From Smittium mucronatum (Eukaryota; Kickxellomycota; Harpellomycetes; Harpellales; Legeriomycetaceae), in assembly GCA_001953115.1 (NCBI GenBank), contig LSSL01002177.1:1-14354 (forward strand): a DNA stretch of 14,354 bases. The letters run 5' to 3'. A program made the position numbers and the translations under genes. The notes beneath the pieces are model-generated. The model was not told the DNA's origin, made no database searches, and saw nothing but the letters and a program-made list of their open reading frames with translations. Each line of letters starts with the position of its first letter. The stretch's first letter is position 1. This document shows positions 11,623 to 14,354 of the stretch, piece after piece.

Positions 11623-13171
11623 TTAAACGCTCCAAGGCAGAGTTTGGTTAAACACGGATACTCGATCAGCTGGACAAAAGTTAATGAGATCAGAAATTTC
11701 AGGGCAAGAAGAAGTGTAGCCGTGGCTATAGATCAAAATTAGAAAGGCATTAGGAAAATAAAATTTATAAGGGTATAAAATAGAATTATTGGAAGAGGTC
11801 TTATTTGAATTATGGTATAAAAGACATTAAATCGATGGAAGCCAGAAAAAAAAAGTGATAAAATTTCAGCTTACAATCGTTTTAGCGGATTTCTTTTTAT
11901 CTTTTTTGATTCCAGGAAAGTACCACATCCGTACAAATCTTTCTTGAATTGGTCATAACCATTTTTTTTCTATTTTTTAAAAAAATTATGTTGATAGCGA
12001 TTAATATGATACCATAGTCTTGTAATTTAAAAGATGCAGAGCGGGAATTATTTTTGAACTACCTCTCCTTCAATTATTTTTTCTAGGTCCCCAGACATAT
12101 TTATGCCGATATAATTGAATCTATATAAAAATTAATATAAGTATATTATTGATTAAAAATAAAACATAATTAAATGATAAGCAATAGCTACATACCTTAT
12201 CTTTGGGTACTTGATTGCCTTTAGATGAAAATCTAAAAATCTACTTTTTTTGAATTCATAACCGACAACTGTAATTCGTGTAGGATAATTTCCGGTAATC
12301 TCATGAAATCGGCAAACAGAAAACAGTAAATTTTGATAAGAGTCCAAAGCAAAATCTTCAGTAAAAATTCTACCCATGATTTCTGGCAGTATCCAACCCA
12401 TTTTTTTGGAAACAGACTGAATAATTGGGATTTAATATTATTTTTAGATCATTATTAAAGATGGAAAAATTTCTAATTTTTTAAAAAAGAAAAGAAAAAA
12501 CATTAATTAAAACATTGAAACAAACGTACCATGTATCCGTATGCTTCGGAATTTATATTCGGCATAGGGTGAGTAATTCCTCTGTGTAAAATTTAATTAT
12601 AAAATAAGTAATAGGAAACAACCCCCTCCCCCTTAATAAACCCTTTAGTTGTTTTTAGTGATAAATATGAAATACAAATTTTGCGATATTTTTCTTTTTT
12701 TGTGAAAATATCTTACCCTGAGAAAATTAATAAGGAACTTTCACTTTGTTGAAGAACTTCGATTCCTTTTTTTATATGTTTAACAAATATATCAACTCCA
12801 CCGGTTTGGAAGCTTTCCAGAAGCCAATTATTTTCGTTTAAAGCTGAACCTTCTCCTGAATAAACAGCATGCCCGGGAACCAAAATTAAATCGGTTATCT
12901 CTTTGTAATTTATCTTTTTTGGGGGCTCTAAATTCTTTGTTTTTTCTCCGTCTGCATCTTGTGAAAATTCAGAGTCAAGAAAATTTGAAAGAGGTAATGG
13001 CTTTGGTTTAAGAATAAAATATATGTTTAGGATTGAAGATGCTATTAAAGAAATTAAAATTGCAGTTCTCAGTATTTTCGGATTGAATCGAAATCTATTT
13101 GAAGCTTTAGGCGCCCAAATTTCTTGAGTTGTAGTTGGAATTTTTATCTTTAGGAAAGAATTAGAATCCAT
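11623..13171 (-). CDS. DUF218 (YdcF/SanA/ElyC-like) membrane-anchored protein; 6 exons, 327 aa
   Basis: Exons: 12717-13171, 12530-12581, 12196-12416, 12063-12120, 11875-11969, 11623-11725. The start is ATG 13169-13171 in an A-rich context (the frame stays open upstream only to a TTG), and the stop is TAA 11623-11625. One hydrophobic segment at about residues 34-54 follows a basic N-tail, suggesting a type II signal anchor with the domain on the lumenal side. Domain motifs in order: LILVPGHAVYSG (95-106), NNWLLESFQTGG (114-124), LLIFSGG ending at 153, SEAYGY (163-168), DSYQNLLFSVCRF (194-206), ITVVGYEFKKSRF..H (217-233), DLYGCG (273-278), KRNP (287-290), SCPE (300-303) and terminal LPW (323-325). 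These correspond to the SGG, 'NTxEN'-like and 'VTSxxHxxR'-like motifs of bacterial DUF218 proteins, which act at the cell envelope. The biochemical function in eukaryotes is unknown to me. Intron phases are 2, 0, 2, 0, 2 and all match; no breaks. Confidence 0.9.
11726..11874 (-). other. DUF218 gene intron 5 (149 nt, phase 2)
   Basis: The donor is GTAAGC and the acceptor GATCTATAG. Joining gives RNPLKRF|HGYTSSCPEISDL and adds the conserved C-terminal block ending in LPW. If the donor is skipped the frame stops at once (TTG TAA), which would leave a 294-residue protein lacking that block. Confidence 0.82.
11970..12062 (-). other. DUF218 gene intron 4 (93 nt, phase 0)
   Basis: The donor is GTAGTT and the acceptor AAAAAATAG, directly before a run of eight A. 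Joining gives IIEGE|KKNGYDQFKKDLYGC. The acceptor lacks a strong pyrimidine tract, so this is the least certain junction of the gene, but the exon beyond it carries the DLYGC and KRNP family motifs. Confidence 0.78.
12121..12195 (-). other. DUF218 gene intron 3 (75 nt, phase 2)
   Basis: The donor is GTATGT and the acceptor TTTATATAG. Joining gives YPKIR|FNYIGIN, which restores the conserved 'F.YIGI' strand. This is the shortest intron in the window. Confidence 0.87.
12417..12529 (-). other. DUF218 gene intron 2 (113 nt, phase 0)
   Basis: The donor GTACGT follows an ATG codon and the acceptor is AATTATTCAG. Joining gives SEAYGYM|SVSKKMGWILP, matching the 'SE..SY..LA..LG' segment of the family. 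Confidence 0.87.
12582..12716 (-). other. DUF218 gene intron 1 (135 nt, phase 2)
   Basis: The donor is GTAAGA and the acceptor TTTACACAG. Joining completes the family motif IFSGG (LLIFSG|GITHPMP). A run of G/C near the middle of the intron is unusual for this AT-rich region. Confidence 0.88.
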
Positions 13172-13202
13172 TTTTTTCAACAAACCCTGTATTGGGGTCT
13201 TA

Positions 13203-13249
13203 CAGGAAGTGGAAGGATATTGAAGCGGAAAAAAAATGAGGACACAAAG
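13203..13249 (-). promoter_or_regulatory. Pyrimidine-rich stretch upstream of the DUF218 start
   Basis: Read on the minus strand this is dominated by C and T (including TTTTTTTTCCGCTTC) and lies 32-78 bp upstream of the ATG. CT-rich blocks often sit near fungal transcription starts. No clear TATA box is seen, and the assignment is inference. Confidence 0.25.
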
Positions 13250-13519
13250 ATGCTTATGGCTGAAGTAAAAGATAAAAACTGGGTTTTGTTATTTTATTCT
13301 AATGAAATTTCTTTTTGTATGAAGATGTGGATTAAATAGAAGTTGGGCAGCAAGCAAATAATTATGCAACTAACCCTTTTAAGGCTCAAAAATATATCGG
13401 ACTCCTATTAATAAGCTCTATAGCCATTGATTTGACGATAATGGTATCCACCCAATTATAATTGTACATTTGAAATTATTCAGAATTGGTCTGAAATTTG
13501 AGAGCTATTTTAAGAGAAA

Positions 13520-13645
13520 CAGCCCTGAAAATAAACTTTGCTATTGGCCTCTATTCGTTTTTTCTTTCATTTTGGCCAACTATTGCAAAGAAATATCTTT
13601 ATTATCAAGCTTATAAGGTTACTGAGATTAACCCTTTCAGGGCTG
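13520..13645. repeat. 11-bp perfect inverted repeat
   Basis: CAGCCCTGAAA (13520-13530) is the exact reverse complement of TTTCAGGGCTG (13635-13645); the arms enclose 104 bp. They are GC-richer than their surroundings. ACCCTTTTAAGGCT at about 13374 resembles ACCCTTTCAGGGCT at 13631-13644. A small non-autonomous transposon remnant is possible but unproven. Confidence 0.45.
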
Positions 13646-13859
13646 GGCGTACAAAAATGATTTATAGCTTAATGCCATTATAAAGATTTTATTGGAAGCT
13701 ACCCCCTAAATTGGATTTGATATTATTTTAATCGAAAAGTAAATGTTAATTGTCTCAAACAGAAATTCAAAACATTTTTGGACTTGTTAAGGGCTAATTT
13801 TACTATTATTGACTGCAAATATTTACATAATTTGAGCTATTCAAACATAAATTTATTGC

Positions 13860-13945
13860 TAGTTAATATTAATTTTTTAATATAGTTTTTAATGACGTTA
13901 TCTTACAATAAAATTCCGTGATACAAAAAAATAGTTAATATTAAT
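13860..13945. repeat. 14-bp direct repeat with palindromic core
   Basis: TAGTTAATATTAAT occurs at 13860-13873 and again at 13932-13945. Each copy contains the palindrome TTAATATTAA. Being pure A/T apart from one G, it may be chance or slippage. Confidence 0.4.
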
Positions 13946-14009
13946 CACCAAATTTACTTTGAAAAACCAAAATTATTTTGAAATATCCTTATTTGTGAGT
14001 GTCTACTGG

Positions 14010-14145
14010 CCTATTACCATTTGACCTACTATTTTCTCTACTTTACAATTTCGCCTATTGCCCAATTGGTCTACTTTATTTTTTGACTATCGCCCAATTA
14101 ACCTACCTACAATTTTTCAAATCGTTAAATTGATCTATTCATGCA
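14010..14145. repeat. Degenerate tandem repeat, unit about 33-44 bp
   Basis: Successive units start near 14010 (CCTATTACCATTTGACCTAC), 14054 (CCTATTGCCCAATTGGTCTAC), 14087 (CTATCGCCCAATTAACCTAC) and 14121 (ATCGTTAAATTGATCTATTC). The shared core is roughly CTATYGCCCAATTRRYCTAC followed by a T-rich spacer. A further ACAATTGG at 14158-14165 may be a decayed fragment. No stop-free frame suggests coding. Confidence 0.55.
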
Positions 14146-14354
14146 TACACCTACAGCACAATTGGTAAATTTACAAATAGGCTTCCTATTTTATCATATG
14201 GGAGATTCTCTTTGAGAGTGGACACTTTTTTGCTAAAATTTTACTCTTTCCTAATTTGGAAACATTGTTTTAAGATAAAAAATAAAGTAATTGGGTAATT
14301 CAAAATATGAATTTTAGAAGATAGTTTTATATTGGTATAATGTTGAAAATTTAT

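Larger units (their letters stand above)
13172..14354. other. Upstream and distal non-coding region
   Basis: Beyond the DUF218 start I see no gene on either strand: the longest plus-strand open stretch (13498-13683) has no ATG at its beginning and no recognisable domain. The region contains an 11-bp inverted repeat, a 14-bp direct repeat and a degenerate tandem repeat, listed separately. Confidence 0.65.

Noticed and set aside
12153..12401. A separate small minus-strand protein of ~82 residues
   Set aside because: This is most of exon 3 of the DUF218 gene followed by intron sequence; the acceptor at 12417 lies just upstream of its first Met.
13498..13683. Plus-strand open frame of 61 codons with a hydrophobic start
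   Set aside because: It begins at TTG directly after a stop, has no ATG context or domain, and crosses the 13520-13645 inverted repeat. Most likely a chance opening.
1..14354. tRNA, rRNA, CRISPR array, telomeric repeat or bacterial operon
   Set aside because: No tRNA-like fold with a conserved T-arm, no rRNA blocks, no regularly spaced identical repeats and no TTAGGG-type arrays were seen; the spliced genes exclude a bacterial origin.

Overview
The window is nuclear DNA from a eukaryote, most likely a fungus. The evidence is AT-rich sequence (roughly one third G+C, estimated by eye), eleven short GT-AG introns of 75-173 nt, A-rich contexts at the start codons, and two genes of eukaryotic type. 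One of these is a DUF218 protein with the architecture I associate with fungal members. An early-diverging (zygomycete-grade) fungus would fit, but the sequence alone does not fix the lineage.

Layout. Both recognisable genes lie on the minus strand, head to tail. From 13171 down to 11623 there is a six-exon gene for a 327-residue, single-pass membrane DUF218 (YdcF/SanA/ElyC-like) protein. About 460 bp further on, from 11163 down to 466, lies a seven-exon gene for a ~3290-residue UTP20 homologue (DRIM family), the giant HEAT-repeat scaffold of the nucleolar small-subunit processome. I rebuilt both models by hand by joining exons across GT-AG introns. Every junction keeps phase, and the joined protein stays similar to its family across each junction. 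All six UTP20 introns fall in the first 1.56 kb, and the remaining 9.1 kb is one uninterrupted exon.

Non-coding parts. Positions 1-465 (beyond the UTP20 stop) hold a nested stem-loop and a 9-bp hairpin. Positions 11164-11622 are the intergenic space between the two genes. Positions 13172-14354 hold the upstream region of the DUF218 gene, then AT-rich DNA with inverted and direct repeats and a degenerate ~33-44-bp tandem repeat. An 11-bp motif occurs in opposite orientation near the two ends of the window, which hints at dispersed or transposon-derived repeats flanking the genes.

The two genes have no obvious shared pathway: one serves ribosome assembly, the other is an uncharacterised membrane protein. 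I saw no tRNA, rRNA, CRISPR array or complete mobile element, and no clearly new multi-gene system. The points most worth a second look are the extreme 5' bias of the UTP20 introns, the intact eukaryotic DUF218 gene, and the structured or repetitive DNA at both ends.
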